The notes beneath the pieces are model-generated. The model worked only from the letters and a program-made list of their open reading frames with translations, had not been told where the DNA came from and did no database searches. DNA of 60,653 nt, from NCBI RefSeq assembly GCF_009711935.1, contig NZ_VIKX01000234.1, positions 1 through 60,653 on the forward strand, read 5' to 3'. This document shows positions 46,722 through 57,160 of this stretch, one piece after another. The position numbers were made by a program, and so were the translations under genes. Within the stretch, counting starts at the first letter, position 1. Every line of letters starts with the position of its first letter. The DNA comes from Dolichospermum sp. UHCC 0259. GTDB lineage: Bacteria > Cyanobacteriota > Cyanobacteriia > Cyanobacteriales > Nostocaceae.

Positions 46722-48635
46722 ATGGTTAACACTGCTGCTTCTCCTGCAACTAATCGTAAGCCTTCTAAAGTCGAAGGTATCAAAGAAAATAGTAATTTTT
46801 TACGTGAACCTGTAGCAACGGAAATTCTCCAAGACACTACTCATTTCAGTGAAGATGCAATTCAGATTCTTAAGTTTCACGGTTCTTATCAACAGGATAA
46901 CCGTGATAACCGCGTTAAGGGTCAGGAAAAAGATTACCAAATGATGTTGCGGACAAAAAATCCCGGCGGGTTAGTACCTCCTGAGCTATATTTAGCTTTG
47001 GATAAATTGGCTGATGAATATGGTAATCATACCCTCAGAGCTACTACTCGCCAAGGCTTTCAACTACATGGTATCCTGAAAAAGAATCTAAAGGCAGCGA
47101 TCGCTACAATTGTCGAAAATCTTGGTTCAACTTTGGGCGCTTGTGGTGATATTAACCGCAATGTTATGGCTCCGCCAGCCCCCTTTAAAAATCGCTCAGA
47201 ATATCAGTATGCTTGGGAATATGCCCAAAATATTGCTGATTTACTCTCTCCCCAAACCGGTGCTTATTACGAAATTTGGTTAGACGGGGAAAAAGCTGTT
47301 AGCGCCGAAGAACATCCAGATGTCAAAGCAGCGCGACAAACCAACGGTAATGGCACTATTGTTCATGATTCCGTAGAACCTATCTATGGAACTCACTATA
47401 TGCCCCGCAAATTTAAAATTTGCGTCACAGTTCCGGGAGATAATTCTGTTGATTTATATTCCCAAGATTTGACTTTGGTGGTAATTACCAATAAAAAAGG
47501 CGCATTAGCAGGATTTAATATTTTTGCTGGTGGTGGTTTAGGTAGAACCCATAATAAAGAAGAAACCTTTGCTAGAGCCGCTGACCCCATTGGCTATGTA
47601 GCCAAAGCTGATGTATATAATCTTGTAAAAGCCATAGTTGCGACACAACGAGATTATGGCGATCGCACAGACAGACGACACGCCAGATTAAAATACTTAA
47701 TTAATGATTGGGGTGTAGATAAATTCCGCACTCAAGTAGAAGAATACCTTGGTAAACCCCTCGAACCATTTAAACCCCTCATCCAGTTTAAATATAAGGA
47801 CTTTCTGGGCTGGAATGAACAAGGCGATGGTAAACTCTTTTTAGGTATTTCCATTGATAACGGGCGTGTCAAAGATGACGGCACATTCCAACTCAAAACC
47901 GCTTTGCGGACAATTGTTGAGCAATTTAACCTGCCAATTCGCCTCACAGGTAATCAAAACCTACTATTTTACGACATCGCACCAGAAGATAAAGCAGCCA
48001 TTCAAGAGATTCTGGATAAATGTGGCGTTGTTGCCGACCCTGAGCAAATAGCGGCACTAACAAGATACGCTATGGCTTGTCCAGCCTTGCCTACCTGCGG
48101 TTTAGCTATAACAGAATCAGAACGAGCCATCCCTGGAATTTTAGAGAGAATTAGGGCTTTATTAGATAAACTGGGTTTACAAAATCAACATTTTGTGGTC
48201 AGGATGACCGGTTGCCCTAACGGTTGCGCTCGTCCTTATATGGCAGAATTGGGTTTAGTGGGTAGTGCGCCAGAATCCTATCAAGTTTGGTTGGGTGGTT
48301 CACCACATCAAACCCGGTTAGCACAACCTTTTACAGAAAAACTGCACCATGATGATATTGAAAGTTTCCTAGAACCAATTTTTGTCTTCTTTAAAAAATC
48401 CCGCACACCAAAAGAAAGTTTTGGGGATTTTTGCGACAGATTGGGTTTTGATGCGATTCGGGAATTTGTGGCTGACTACACCCCAGGAGACCCTACCAGC
48501 AGTGGTAAATCCCGTCACCGTGTCAGTCTGCGGGATGATTTTTACGCTCAACTCAAGGAAACGGCGGAAAAACAAGAACGACCGATGACTGATTTGGTAC
48601 ATGAGGCCTTGGAGAAGTATTTCCAAACTCTGTAA
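46722..48635 (+). CDS. sir: Ferredoxin-sulfite reductase with ribbon-helix-helix-like C-terminus
   Basis: A 637-residue enzyme reducing sulfite to sulfide with six electrons from ferredoxin. [15 protein letters not shown] and [16 protein letters not shown] are Sir-type. The siroheme/4Fe-4S ligands are in [11 protein letters not shown] (Cx5C) and [12 protein letters not shown] (Cx3C). After the reductase core, residues about 600-637 read [18 protein letters not shown] then [16 protein letters not shown], which looks like a ribbon-helix-helix DNA-binding fold. ATG 46722 begins the conserved N-terminus; the frame is open 25 codons further upstream. Confidence 0.92.
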   Translation: MVNTAASPATNRKPSKVEGIKENSNFLREPVATEILQDTTHFSEDAIQILKFHGSYQQDNRDNRVKGQEKDYQMMLRTKNPGGLVPPELYLALDKLADEYGNHTLRATTRQGFQLHGILKKNLKAAIATIVENLGSTLGACGDINRNVMAPPAPFKNRSEYQYAWEYAQNIADLLSPQTGAYYEIWLDGEKAVSAEEHPDVKAARQTNGNGTIVHDSVEPIYGTHYMPRKFKICVTVPGDNSVDLYSQDLTLVVITNKKGALAGFNIFAGGGLGRTHNKEETFARAADPIGYVAKADVYNLVKAIVATQRDYGDRTDRRHARLKYLINDWGVDKFRTQVEEYLGKPLEPFKPLIQFKYKDFLGWNEQGDGKLFLGISIDNGRVKDDGTFQLKTALRTIVEQFNLPIRLTGNQNLLFYDIAPEDKAAIQEILDKCGVVADPEQIAALTRYAMACPALPTCGLAITESERAIPGILERIRALLDKLGLQNQHFVVRMTGCPNGCARPYMAELGLVGSAPESYQVWLGGSPHQTRLAQPFTEKLHHDDIESFLEPIFVFFKKSRTPKESFGDFCDRLGFDAIREFVADYTPGDPTSSGKSRHRVSLRDDFYAQLKETAEKQERPMTDLVHEALEKYFQTL

Positions 48636-48727
48636 AAATATAGCAATTCTATTTGAGTTGAGAACTTATCGGTGAGGGAAGGGAACAGGGAACAGGGAAC
48701 AGGGAGAGGAATTTTCTTTATTCTTCT

Positions 48728-49363
48728 TTATCCTGACTCCTGACCCTTCGACAAGCTCAGGGCATCGCTCCTGACTTCTGAATCAATTGTTTGACAATCT
48801 CGTAACCACAGTTTAACACCTTGAGCGATCGCCCCATTACTACTATCCCTGGGTGGTGCAATAGGTAGTTTGACTGGATAACTGCTGGTTTGGGAAAACA
48901 TCATCACCACAGTCCAGCCAACATTAGTTTTTGTCAGAAATAGCCGATGGAATTCTTGTAATTCTACGGCTTTTTTATTGATATATTTTCGTTCTAATGT
49001 AGTAAAGAAAACCTGTCTGACACCCTCCCCATTATACTTGTCTCCATTATCAATACCTGGATTTAATGGTAAAGATTTAAACTCTGGTTGACCAGCAGCC
49101 AATATATAGGAAAAAGTATCAACACTCCGTTTCAGACGACGAGAACGTTGAATTACCCGGTTAGTATAGCTAGGTAAATCTAACATCATCTGGGTTGTTA
49201 AAGTTTCCAGACTTTGCTCAGAACAAGAATTACTAATTTCGGGATTTACAGGTTGAGAAGGAATATTTTTAGCAATTACTGGGTAGTGAAAATAACTACA
49301 GATTACCAACCATGAAAACCACAAAGCAGTGGAGAAATATACCTTTTTTTGAGGGTTTAGCAT
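48728..49363 (-). CDS. Hypothetical secreted or anchored protein, C-terminus read from repeats
   Basis: A 211-residue protein with an N-terminal hydrophobic segment (TALWFSWLVICSYFHYPVIA, residues about 12-31), suggesting a signal peptide or anchor. Conserved-looking parts are LTTQMMLDLPSYTNRVIQRS and GEGVRQVFFTTLERKYINKK. It appears cyanobacterial, function unknown. Residues after about 194 (SDALSLSKGQESG) come from a dispersed GACAAGCTCAGGG repeat and a CTCCTGA heptamer, so the original stop was probably lost. Confidence 0.7.
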   Translation of the reverse strand: MLNPQKKVYFSTALWFSWLVICSYFHYPVIAKNIPSQPVNPEISNSCSEQSLETLTTQMMLDLPSYTNRVIQRSRRLKRSVDTFSYILAAGQPEFKSLPLNPGIDNGDKYNGEGVRQVFFTTLERKYINKKAVELQEFHRLFLTKTNVGWTVVMMFSQTSSYPVKLPIAPPRDSSNGAIAQGVKLWLRDCQTIDSEVRSDALSLSKGQESG

Positions 49364-49401
49364 TGCTCATTAGTGTCAACTGAATGTAAAACCTATATCC
49401 C

Positions 49402-49520
49402 GCAAGGAACTCAAGTTCCTTGCTAATAGCGAAAGTCATCTAAAGATGACTAATATATTTGGAAAATTTATTAGTCCGTTTTAACGGACTTGAGCTATGA
49501 GACAGGGAATTTATTCCCTG
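49402..49520. repeat. Cluster of four hairpins, dispersed intergenic element
   Basis: Four perfect short inverted repeats occur in 119 bases: GCAAGGAAC/GTTCCTTGC (49402-49423), AGTCATCT/AGATGACT (49434-49451), AGTCCGTT/AACGGACT (49473-49490) and CAGGGAAT/ATTCCCTG (49503-49520). Such strings of hairpins recur between genes in cyanobacteria. Between sir-side genes and pyrF it could be transcribed as a structured RNA; no known family is assigned. Confidence 0.7.
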
Positions 49521-49553
49521 GCGTGTCTAAACCCCTACAGACTCCTTTGTTCA

Positions 49554-50267
49554 TCACACTGTTTTTAACTCCTCAACAATCCGATTCCACGCTAACTCAG
49601 GTTCAGCCGCCGCCGTAATGGGACGACCGATAACTAGATAATCTGCACCGGCTGTGATAGCTTGGGAGGGTGTGAGCGATCGCTTTTGATCCCCCTTATC
49701 AGCCCACGTCGGCCGTACTCCTGGACAAACCAGCAAAAAGTCTTTTTCACAACTTGCTCTTAATTGTTGCACCTCTTGGGGAGAACAAACCGCGCCATTT
49801 AAACCAGAATTTTGCGCCAACAGTGCCATTTCTAACGCAAATTCTGGTAATTCTAAAGGTATTTTCAAATCAAACGCCAATTGTCGCGCCGAAATACTCG
49901 TTAACAACGTAATAGCAATTAACTTCGGTGGTTTTGTCCCCGCTTTTTCCGCCCCAATTTGTACCGCTTCCGCCGCCGCTTTTAAAGCATCATTACCACA
50001 AGTTGCATGAATTGTCAATAAATCCACCCCATAACCAGCCGCAGCGCGACAAGCACCGGCGACGGTGTTGGGGATATCGTGAAATTTTAAATCGAGGAAA
50101 ATCCGCTTTTCTTGAGATTTAAGGATTTCCAGAATCGTGGGACCTGTGCTAGTAAACAACTCCAAACCAACTTTCCAGAAGGTAACTTGAGGAAGTTTAT
50201 CAACAAGAGCGATCGCACTCTCTAAATCTGGTACATCTAAAGGAACAATAATTTTATCAGCATTCAT
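49554..50267 (-). CDS. pyrF: Orotidine 5'-phosphate decarboxylase
   Basis: A 237-residue TIM-barrel enzyme giving UMP, the last step of de novo pyrimidine synthesis. [20 protein letters not shown] starts the protein; the catalytic Lys-Asp array is in [16 protein letters not shown] (DxKxxD); the phosphate loop is LVCPGVRP and [14 protein letters not shown] 50267 gives the standard start; a longer frame to 50381 is not conserved. Confidence 0.95.
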   Translation of the reverse strand: MNADKIIVPLDVPDLESAIALVDKLPQVTFWKVGLELFTSTGPTILEILKSQEKRIFLDLKFHDIPNTVAGACRAAAGYGVDLLTIHATCGNDALKAAAEAVQIGAEKAGTKPPKLIAITLLTSISARQLAFDLKIPLELPEFALEMALLAQNSGLNGAVCSPQEVQQLRASCEKDFLLVCPGVRPTWADKGDQKRSLTPSQAITAGADYLVIGRPITAAAEPELAWNRIVEELKTV

Positions 50268-50481
50268 AATTATTCTTATAATAATCAGACTTATTATACT
50301 TGAATAGCGATCGCGCCAGCAGGTAGCTACAAAAATCCTAGAAAAATATCCCCAAATAAGTATATCTAGACATAAATTCAATAGAGTGATACACTTGATC
50401 TATTTAGTCATATATGAGCAAGTTTTTCATGCTTGTCATTATGTAATTATTTATTTTAGCAATTGTTTAGGAGCAATAAGC

Positions 50482-51468
50482 ATGATAGATGGTAAAGTCA
50501 TTTCCATTTCCTTATTCACAGGTGCTTTTGGTCTAGACTTAGGTATGGAAGAAGCAGGATTTCATACAGTAAGTGTAGTAGAAAAAGACCGTGATGCTGC
50601 AAAAACAATTGCTCTTAATCGTCCATTTCTTCAAGAAAGTGCTATTCCCAGAGAAATACAAAATGTTACTTCTCAAGAATTACTGGAAGAAGGAGGAAGA
50701 GTTTTAAATTTAGGACGTGCTTTACAACCTGGTGAAATAGATTTAGTTACAGGTGGTCCACCATGTCAACCATTTAGTACCGCAGGAAAAAGAGGTTCAG
50801 TTATGGACCCGCGCGGTAGTTTATTTATGGACTTTATTCGCATTGTTAAAGAAGTCCAACCCCGTTTTTTCCTAATGGAAAATGTTAAAGGTTTACTTTC
50901 TGCTCCACTTCGTCACAGGCCAATTAATCAACGAGGAAAAGATTACCCACCTTTAGAAGTTGATGAAATAGCTGGTGCTGCTTTGAAAGATGCTTTAACA
51001 GGTTTAGTTGATACAGAAAAAGAATTTATGGCTTATTCAGAAAGTCGTTTAAAATATTTAAGATTATTGGAAGCAGGACAAAACTGGAAACATTTACCAG
51101 AAGAATTAAAAAAAGAAGCTATGGGAGGTGCTTTTAATTCTGGAGGTGGAAAAGTAGGTTTTTATAGAAGATTATCTTGGGATAAACCTTCACCAACAAT
51201 TACCACCAGTCCACATCAAAAAGCTACAGATATGTGTCATCCTGTAGAATTACGTTCTTTAACTGTCCATGAATCTGCAAGAATTCAAACTTTTCCTGAT
51301 GATTGGATTTTTTATGGTTCGGTAAGTTCTAAATATAAACAAATTGGTAATGCAGTTCCGGTGTTACTTGCAAAAGAACTTGGTATTTATCTCTTTAACT
51401 TAATCCAGGGAAATAAATCTAAAAGTAAAGAAATTTCTGAACAAGTATCACTTTTTTATGTTTTGTAA
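50482..51468 (+). CDS. C5-cytosine DNA methyltransferase with internal deletion
   Basis: A 328-residue protein. Motif I is SLFTGAFGLDLGMEEAGF, motif IV GGPPCQPFSTAGKRG (catalytic Cys), motif VI FLMENVKGLL, and near the C-terminus IQTFPDDW and KQIGNAVPVLLAKELG (motifs IX-X). The part between motif VI and the GGGKVGFYRRLSWDKPSPT stretch is too short: no motif VIII (QxRxR) is present, and EIAGAALK jumps directly to DALTGLVDTEKEF. Without motif VIII and part of the recognition domain it is probably inactive. AGGAG precedes ATG 50482. No endonuclease gene is recognised beside it. Confidence 0.85.
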   Translation: MIDGKVISISLFTGAFGLDLGMEEAGFHTVSVVEKDRDAAKTIALNRPFLQESAIPREIQNVTSQELLEEGGRVLNLGRALQPGEIDLVTGGPPCQPFSTAGKRGSVMDPRGSLFMDFIRIVKEVQPRFFLMENVKGLLSAPLRHRPINQRGKDYPPLEVDEIAGAALKDALTGLVDTEKEFMAYSESRLKYLRLLEAGQNWKHLPEELKKEAMGGAFNSGGGKVGFYRRLSWDKPSPTITTSPHQKATDMCHPVELRSLTVHESARIQTFPDDWIFYGSVSSKYKQIGNAVPVLLAKELGIYLFNLIQGNKSKSKEISEQVSLFYVL

Positions 51469-51638
51469 AGCAAAGTCAAGATGAGTTTATGATATAGGAA
51501 TCAGTAAAGATATTATTCTATTCGAGATACAAAAATATGGAAACACTCATATAATTTTTTTGTAAAATCATTATATACTTAGGGTTGTCAGTGTTATATA
51601 TTTAATATTTAAAATTTGTTCTGAAAGGATGTAGAAAA

Positions 51639-52502
51639 ATGCTTGGATGGTTGTTTGGGGGTGTAGTTAAAAAATTTGAACGTGCAGCAAAAGAAGTGAT
51701 TCAAGAAAGTAGTCAAGAAATATCCAACTTATTTGATCATAAACTCAAACCTCTCGCTGATCAATTTGACTATGTATCACAACAACGTCTTCAAGAAATA
51801 GAAGATTTAGAAACTCAGACAAAAGTAGATATTGAAAACTTGCTGAATCATGCTAACGATAAAGTTAAGGCTAATTTACAAGAAATTAATCAATTAAGAG
51901 AACAAGTAATTAAAGACTCACAACAAACAATTAGTCAAACCAACTTTTATTTAGAAAATCGTATTAATCAACTTTCATTAGCAGTCATGGAAGCTATTGC
52001 AGGTGTAGATAGTAGTTTGCAAAGAGTCGAAAATTTAGAAAACCAATTATTTGTAGATGCGAGTCAATTGATAGATAAAATAGATGAAGCAATAGATGGT
52101 AAATTAGAATTTATTCGTAATGAATTAAAAAGACATTTACACCATGCTTTACCCAACCCATTAGATAAATGTAGACAACAATTAGGAATTGGGTGGAAAT
52201 TTGGTGGTAGTATTTCCGATATGCAGCTTTATAAATTAAATCAATGTTATGAATTGAGTAAATTAAATGAAAACACACCTATTGATCAAATCTTAGAAAC
52301 CTATGGACAATTACAACATAATGCAGCAATGATGGCCGCTTTAGTCAGAAAATCTCCAGAATTAAGACGTAGAGCAATTGAAGACTGGATGAAATATGGG
52401 TTACTATGTGAATTTTGGCGCAGTACAATAGCTGATTATGATCAAAAAGATCAATTGAAATTACAGGGTAGTTATTCACAACAAATGTTAAAAGGTAATT
52501 AA
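51639..52502 (+). CDS. Coiled-coil protein of unknown function
   Basis: A 287-residue protein. The N-terminus (MLGWLFGGVVKKFERAAKE) is amphipathic and could touch a membrane. Residues about 30-180 are strongly helical with many Gln, Glu and Asn at coiled-coil spacing. The C-terminal third is more globular (CRQQLGIGWKFGGSISDMQL; RRRAIEDWMKYGLLCEFWRS). No enzyme family recognised. It lies between the defective methyltransferase and the split coiled-coil/GUN4 gene in an AT-rich accessory patch. A GAAAGGATG upstream supports the start. Confidence 0.7.
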   Translation: MLGWLFGGVVKKFERAAKEVIQESSQEISNLFDHKLKPLADQFDYVSQQRLQEIEDLETQTKVDIENLLNHANDKVKANLQEINQLREQVIKDSQQTISQTNFYLENRINQLSLAVMEAIAGVDSSLQRVENLENQLFVDASQLIDKIDEAIDGKLEFIRNELKRHLHHALPNPLDKCRQQLGIGWKFGGSISDMQLYKLNQCYELSKLNENTPIDQILETYGQLQHNAAMMAALVRKSPELRRRAIEDWMKYGLLCEFWRSTIADYDQKDQLKLQGSYSQQMLKGN

Positions 52503-52543
52503 TAACTATAGGACTAATATTTGATTTATGAAAATATAGGTAG

Positions 52544-52600
52544 GGTGCGTCAGACTGCATAAATTCTATCAATAAACAGATTTGTAATATCTGACGCACC
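52544..52600. repeat. GGTGCGTCAGA inverted repeat element
   Basis: GGTGCGTCAGA (52544-52554) and TCTGACGCACC (52590-52600) are perfect inverted copies with a 35-base loop. This is a common cyanobacterial intergenic repeat that could form a long hairpin downstream of the 51639 gene. Confidence 0.8.
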
Positions 52601-52668
52601 TTACAATACCTAATTTTTTTCAAAAATCAAACATGAGTTCTATATAAAGTAAGAAGAGGGTTAATTTT

Positions 52669-53109
52669 ATGATGACATCTGATAACAACTGGAAAACACC
52701 TTTAGGAGTTTACGAAAAAGCAATAGAAGAGTTGAGAAATGCGAAAACAGAATTACAAGAAACTCAAAATAATTTTCTTGTTACTGTTCAAACTTTGCAA
52801 ACAGAAATACAAACATTAAAATCTCAACTTCATGAAACACAAGAAAAACTAGAAACCAGCGAACAAATAACCACAGAAACCAAGAGTAATTTAAGTCAAG
52901 CTACAGAAGAAATAGAGAATTTAAAAGCAATGTTAAATGAACCACAAGCAAGTACCCAAATTATCCAAGAATTAGCAGATATAAAAGCACAAATATCACA
53001 ATTAAAAACTCACATTCAACAACCAGAACAACCAACGATTGTACAAGCTTTATCAAATTTACAATTACAATTATCCCAATTAACAAATGAATTAACCTTA
53101 AGTAGGTAA
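52669..53109 (+). CDS. Coiled-coil N-terminal half of a GUN4 fusion, cut by a MITE
   Basis: A 146-residue, almost entirely helical protein rich in Gln, Thr and Glu (LQTEIQTLKSQLHETQEKLE) with heptad spacing throughout. Its last two codons and stop (AGT AGG TAA) belong to the left end of the MITE-like element at 53099-53227. If the 127 inserted bases (53101-53227) are removed, Leu144 joins Val-Ser-His-Ala-Ser-Gly and the GUN4-domain frame at 53246 without a shift, giving one 291-residue protein. So this is probably the N-terminal half of a disrupted gene. It may still be translated. Confidence 0.75.
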   Translation: MMTSDNNWKTPLGVYEKAIEELRNAKTELQETQNNFLVTVQTLQTEIQTLKSQLHETQEKLETSEQITTETKSNLSQATEEIENLKAMLNEPQASTQIIQELADIKAQISQLKTHIQQPEQPTIVQALSNLQLQLSQLTNELTLSR

Positions 53110-53227
53110 ACATAATAAAACCAATATATGTTTAGTTTTGTGAAACCCGTAAAACAACCTATTTGTAAGGCATTCATTGAATTTACATTTCGTCACATAC
53201 CTTTAAATTTTTCGGTTTACCTACTTA
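53099..53227. mobile_element. MITE-like element, AGTAGGT family, copy 2
   Basis: A 129-base element with TA at each edge: left end TAAGTAGGTAAACATAATAA, right end ACCTTTAAATTTTTCGGTTT then ACCTACTTA. Ends and the ACATACCTTTAAATTTT block match the copy in csm4 (36159-36288); interiors are alignable but diverged. No coding capacity and no transposase nearby. Confidence 0.82.
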
Positions 53228-53245
53228 GTATCTCATGCTTCGGGA

Positions 53246-53671
53246 ATGGACTATAGAAATTTACGGCAATTATTATCTGCACAAAACTGGAAAGATGCTG
53301 ATAAAGAAACCTATTCTCTAATGCTGAAAATATCTGAACGTGAAAATGTATGTTGGTTAGATGATGGAGACATTAGAAAATTTCCCCGCTATGATTTACA
53401 TATCATTAATCAACTTTGGGTTAAATATAGTGATGGTAAGTTTGGTTTTAGTATCCAAAAACAGATTCTTCAAAATCATCAACAGTTTACAGCTAGATGT
53501 GGTTGGATAGAAAATCTTGCTAAGAATGAATTGATAAAATACGAAGATTATAATTTTACTTTAGATGCAAATAAAGGACATCTTCCCTCAACACCTCGAA
53601 TAGTCGGGTTAGGTTTAAGAAATACTAATGAAATTACCCACCGATTAAATATTTTTTACTCAAGATATTAA
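53246..53671 (+). CDS. GUN4-domain protein, C-terminal half of a MITE-split gene
   Basis: A 141-residue GUN4 domain: MDYRNLRQLLSAQNWKDADK, then DIRKFPRYDLHIINQLWVKY and DGKFGFSIQKQI. True Gun4 binds protoporphyrins and activates Mg-chelatase, but many cyanobacterial GUN4 domains are C-terminal modules of kinases, caspase-like or coiled-coil proteins with unknown roles. Upstream codons 53228-53245 (VSHASG) continue in frame into the coiled-coil gene once the MITE is removed. The ATG at 53246 has only a weak GGGA before it, so translation may be poor. Confidence 0.8.
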   Translation: MDYRNLRQLLSAQNWKDADKETYSLMLKISERENVCWLDDGDIRKFPRYDLHIINQLWVKYSDGKFGFSIQKQILQNHQQFTARCGWIENLAKNELIKYEDYNFTLDANKGHLPSTPRIVGLGLRNTNEITHRLNIFYSRY

Positions 53672-53815
53672 TGGTTCTTCAGTACCTAATATGCTAATAA
53701 ATTAGCATAAAAATTCTAAATAAGACGATGACAATCTTATAACAGCCGTCAGTGGTCAGTGTTGTATTTTAAGCTGATAGCTGACTGCTGATAGCTGACG
53801 GCTGATAACTGACAG

Positions 53816-55012
53816 CTACTTTACCAACCGCACAAAATTCTTCTTACCCACCTGTAACACTTTATCATATAAATCATCAGGTGTAGAAAAACTTAAATCC
53901 GCATCAGCAATCTTATCACCATTTATCCTCACTCCACCCTCCTGAATTTTCCGTTTACCTTCGGCTGTACTTTTACATAAACCAGTAGCACCGAGAATAT
54001 AGGCTAACTTCACAGGAAATTGGGGAATAGCAGCCAGAGAAAATTCCGGTAATGCTCCTTCCTTACCACCACTTTTTGCCGCCTCCTTCGCCTCATTAGC
54101 CGCTTGTTCACCGTGATACTGACGGACAATTTCCCAGGCTAAAAATTCTTGGGCGTGACGTGGGTTTTCTGGCAAACTATCCAAAGGTAAATCCGTCAGC
54201 AATTCAAAATACTGTGACAGTAAATTATCTGGCACACCTTGCAGTTTTTGATACTTTTGGGAAGGATGTTCCCCCAACCCCACATAATTACCTAAAGACT
54301 TAGACATTTTTTGGACACCATCAGTCCCAATGAGAATTGGCAATAACAATCCAAACTGCGGTTTTAAACCAAAATGACGTTGTAAATCTCGCCCCACAGC
54401 AATGTTAAATTTTTGATCAGTCCCTCCCAATTCTACATCAGCCTCCACAGCCACAGAATCATAACCTTGCATCAGTGGATACAGAAACTCATGGAGAAAA
54501 ATCGGACTCTCTTGTTTATAACGTTCTGCAAAACCTTCCTTGGCTAACATTTGTCCCACAGTCATAGTTGAAAGTAACTCCAAAGTTTTTCCCAAATCTA
54601 GACGAGAAAGCCATTCTGAGTTATAACGTACTTCTAACCGACCGGGGGTATCAAAATCCAAAATAGGACGTACTTGGTCAAGATAAGTTTGGGAATTTTG
54701 TGCTACATTAGCTTCCGTAAGCTGACGGCGCACCTCAGATTTACCAGTAGGATCACCAATCCGTGCCGTAAAGTCACCAATAATGAGAACTGCTGTATGA
54801 CCAGCATCTTGAAACGCCCGCAACTTCCGTACAGGTATACTGTGACCAAAATGAATATCTGCTCCCGTAGGGTCAATACCTAGTTTAATTCTTAAAGGAC
54901 GGTCAGAATTGAGTAGTCGGTTTTCCAAACTTTCTGTATCATTATCACCAGCATGGGGTTGCGGAAAAATTTCTGCCACACCACGATGCAACCAAGAGAA
55001 ATTTTGCGTCAT
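53816..55012 (-). CDS. tyrS: Tyrosyl-tRNA synthetase
   Basis: A 398-residue class I synthetase. The HIGH-like motif is [15 protein letters not shown], the KMSKS motif [14 protein letters not shown], and the last about 65 residues form an S4 RNA-binding domain ([17 protein letters not shown]). ATG 55012 gives the expected start ([17 protein letters not shown]); 20 further codons upstream are open but not conserved. A 55-base part of this gene (54055-54109) is copied exactly at the right edge of the window. Confidence 0.95.
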   Translation of the reverse strand: MTQNFSWLHRGVAEIFPQPHAGDNDTESLENRLLNSDRPLRIKLGIDPTGADIHFGHSIPVRKLRAFQDAGHTAVLIIGDFTARIGDPTGKSEVRRQLTEANVAQNSQTYLDQVRPILDFDTPGRLEVRYNSEWLSRLDLGKTLELLSTMTVGQMLAKEGFAERYKQESPIFLHEFLYPLMQGYDSVAVEADVELGGTDQKFNIAVGRDLQRHFGLKPQFGLLLPILIGTDGVQKMSKSLGNYVGLGEHPSQKYQKLQGVPDNLLSQYFELLTDLPLDSLPENPRHAQEFLAWEIVRQYHGEQAANEAKEAAKSGGKEGALPEFSLAAIPQFPVKLAYILGATGLCKSTAEGKRKIQEGGVRINGDKIADADLSFSTPDDLYDKVLQVGKKNFVRLVK

Positions 55013-55185
55013 ACTAAGAAATTCGCTATTAACTATACTTTCCACTCTAAAAGTTAAGTTTGTTATGTTCACAAACCAATTATTTGTCCTTTCTCCTGCC
55101 AGATTACTATAATTACAAAAAATTAACTGCCTTTTTCCATTTAATGAATTACATTTAAATTTACAAGTGAGGAAGTAAGATCGCC

Positions 55186-57108
55186 GTGTCGTCTAGGACT
55201 TTTGCAAACAAACAACCACAAGAGCAAGCTTCATCTGGATTTGAGTTTTTTAAGGGAGTAGGTCAGATAACTGGCGGTACTTTGCTATCCATAACACTCC
55301 TAACAAGCTCTATTGTTGCAGGAACACTAGTAGGTTTAGCCATTAGTTTCCGTAATTTACCAGATGTTAGACAAATAAAAAACTTTTTCCCCTCGGAAAC
55401 AACTTACATATATGATATAAAAGGCAAACTTTTAACCAGCATTCACGGAGAAGCTAACCGAGAAGTAGTACCCCTCAATAAAGTTTCCCCCAACCTTAAA
55501 CGCGCAGTCTTAGCCAGTGAAGACGGTCACTTTTACGGACATCATGGCATTAACCCCACTGGTGTTGGTCGTGCCATCGTAGTTAATATGGTCGCAGGAG
55601 GCGTAAAAGAAGGTGGTTCTACCATCACCATGCAGTTGGTAAAGAATCTGTTCTTATCTCAAAAACGGGCTTTTACACGGAAATTAGCAGAGGCTGTTCT
55701 AGCAATTCGTTTAGAGCAAATCCTCAGTAAAGACGAAATTCTAGAAATGTACCTCAATCAAGTTTATTGGGGTCATAACAATTACGGTGTCCAAACAGCA
55801 GCCCGCAGTTATTTTAATAAATCAGCAGAATATTTAACTTTGGGTGAATCGGCTATGATGGCTGGATTAATCCAAGCGCCAGAAGAGTTTAGCCCTTTTG
55901 CGAGTATGAAACTTGCCAAACAGAAACAAAAAGAAGTTCTGGGGCGGATGGTAGAGTTAAATTGGATTACCAAAAAAGAATATGATGATGCCCTGAAACA
56001 ACCAATTAAACTGGGTAAAATCAGGTCTTTTCAGGGTAGTGCTTCACCTTATATTACCAATACTGTAGCTCAAGAGTTGGCGAAAAAATTTGGACGTGAT
56101 TCCTTGCTTAAAGGTGGAATGCGAGTCCAAACAACTGTTGATGCTAAATTCCAAACAATGGCTGAAGAAACCGTCAAGGAATGGCACGAAAGGCTTCAGT
56201 CCCAAGGTTTATCTAAAAATCAAATGGCTTTAGTGTCAATTGATCCTCGGACTCACTTCGTGAAAGCCCTTGTCGGTGGTGTAGATCATAAAAGAAGTGA
56301 ATTTAACCGAGCCACCCAAGCCCAACGCCAGCCAGGTTCGGCTTTCAAACCTTTTGTTTATTATGCCGCCTTTGCTACTGGTAAATATACACCTAGTAGC
56401 ACGGTCATAGATGCTCCAGTTAGTTATCAAGACGGTAATGGTCGGTACTATCCGAGAAACTACGATGGTAGTTTTGCTGGAGCGATGTCAATTCGCACCG
56501 CCCTTGCCCAGTCTCGCAACATTCCGGTGATTAAACTTGGTAAAACGGTGGGGATGAATAAAGTTATTGAAACCTGCCGGACTTTGGGTATTATGAGTCC
56601 AATGGAACCAGTTACTTCTCTACCTTTGGGCGCTATTGGTGTTACTCCATTAGAAATGACTAGTGCTTATGCTACATTGGCTAATTATGGTTGGCAGTCA
56701 CCACCCACAGTAATTGTTCGTATTACCGATAGTGCTGGTAATGTGATTCTCGATAATACACCCAAACCAAAACAAGTTTTAGATCCTTGGGCTTCAGCGG
56801 CTACTATTGATATTATGACTTCAGTAATGACTGAAGGTACAGGTAAAAATGCTGCAATAGGCCGCCCTGCTGCTGGTAAGACAGGAACTACATCCTCAGA
56901 AAAGGATATTTGGTTTATCGGTACTGTACCACAGTTAACTACTGCTGTGTGGGTAGGAAGAGACGATAGCAAACAACTGGCACGTGGAGCAACTGGTGGG
57001 GTCATGGTAGCCCCTATATGGCGGGACTTTATGACAAAAGCGCTCAAGGGTGTACCTGTAGAAAAGTTTAAGTCTACTTCTCAGTTTCCACGTCCTAAGT
57101 CAAATTAA
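55186..57108 (+). CDS. Class A penicillin-binding protein (transglycosylase/transpeptidase, PBP1A type)
   Basis: A 640-residue bifunctional peptidoglycan synthase. One N-terminal membrane helix (about residues 30-55) precedes the GT51 domain with [14 protein letters not shown] and [15 protein letters not shown]. The transpeptidase has the active-site Ser in [14 protein letters not shown] (SxxK), SxN in [10 protein letters not shown] and KTG in [13 protein letters not shown]. It acts in the periplasm. GTG 55186 is the start. A 32-base part of its 3' end (57044-57075) is copied at the right edge of the window. Confidence 0.95.
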   Translation: MSSRTFANKQPQEQASSGFEFFKGVGQITGGTLLSITLLTSSIVAGTLVGLAISFRNLPDVRQIKNFFPSETTYIYDIKGKLLTSIHGEANREVVPLNKVSPNLKRAVLASEDGHFYGHHGINPTGVGRAIVVNMVAGGVKEGGSTITMQLVKNLFLSQKRAFTRKLAEAVLAIRLEQILSKDEILEMYLNQVYWGHNNYGVQTAARSYFNKSAEYLTLGESAMMAGLIQAPEEFSPFASMKLAKQKQKEVLGRMVELNWITKKEYDDALKQPIKLGKIRSFQGSASPYITNTVAQELAKKFGRDSLLKGGMRVQTTVDAKFQTMAEETVKEWHERLQSQGLSKNQMALVSIDPRTHFVKALVGGVDHKRSEFNRATQAQRQPGSAFKPFVYYAAFATGKYTPSSTVIDAPVSYQDGNGRYYPRNYDGSFAGAMSIRTALAQSRNIPVIKLGKTVGMNKVIETCRTLGIMSPMEPVTSLPLGAIGVTPLEMTSAYATLANYGWQSPPTVIVRITDSAGNVILDNTPKPKQVLDPWASAATIDIMTSVMTEGTGKNAAIGRPAAGKTGTTSSEKDIWFIGTVPQLTTAVWVGRDDSKQLARGATGGVMVAPIWRDFMTKALKGVPVEKFKSTSQFPRPKSN

Positions 57109-57160
57109 TTGGTCAGTTGTCAGTGGGAGAAAAAATTTTCCCACTGTTCCCTGTTCCCTG

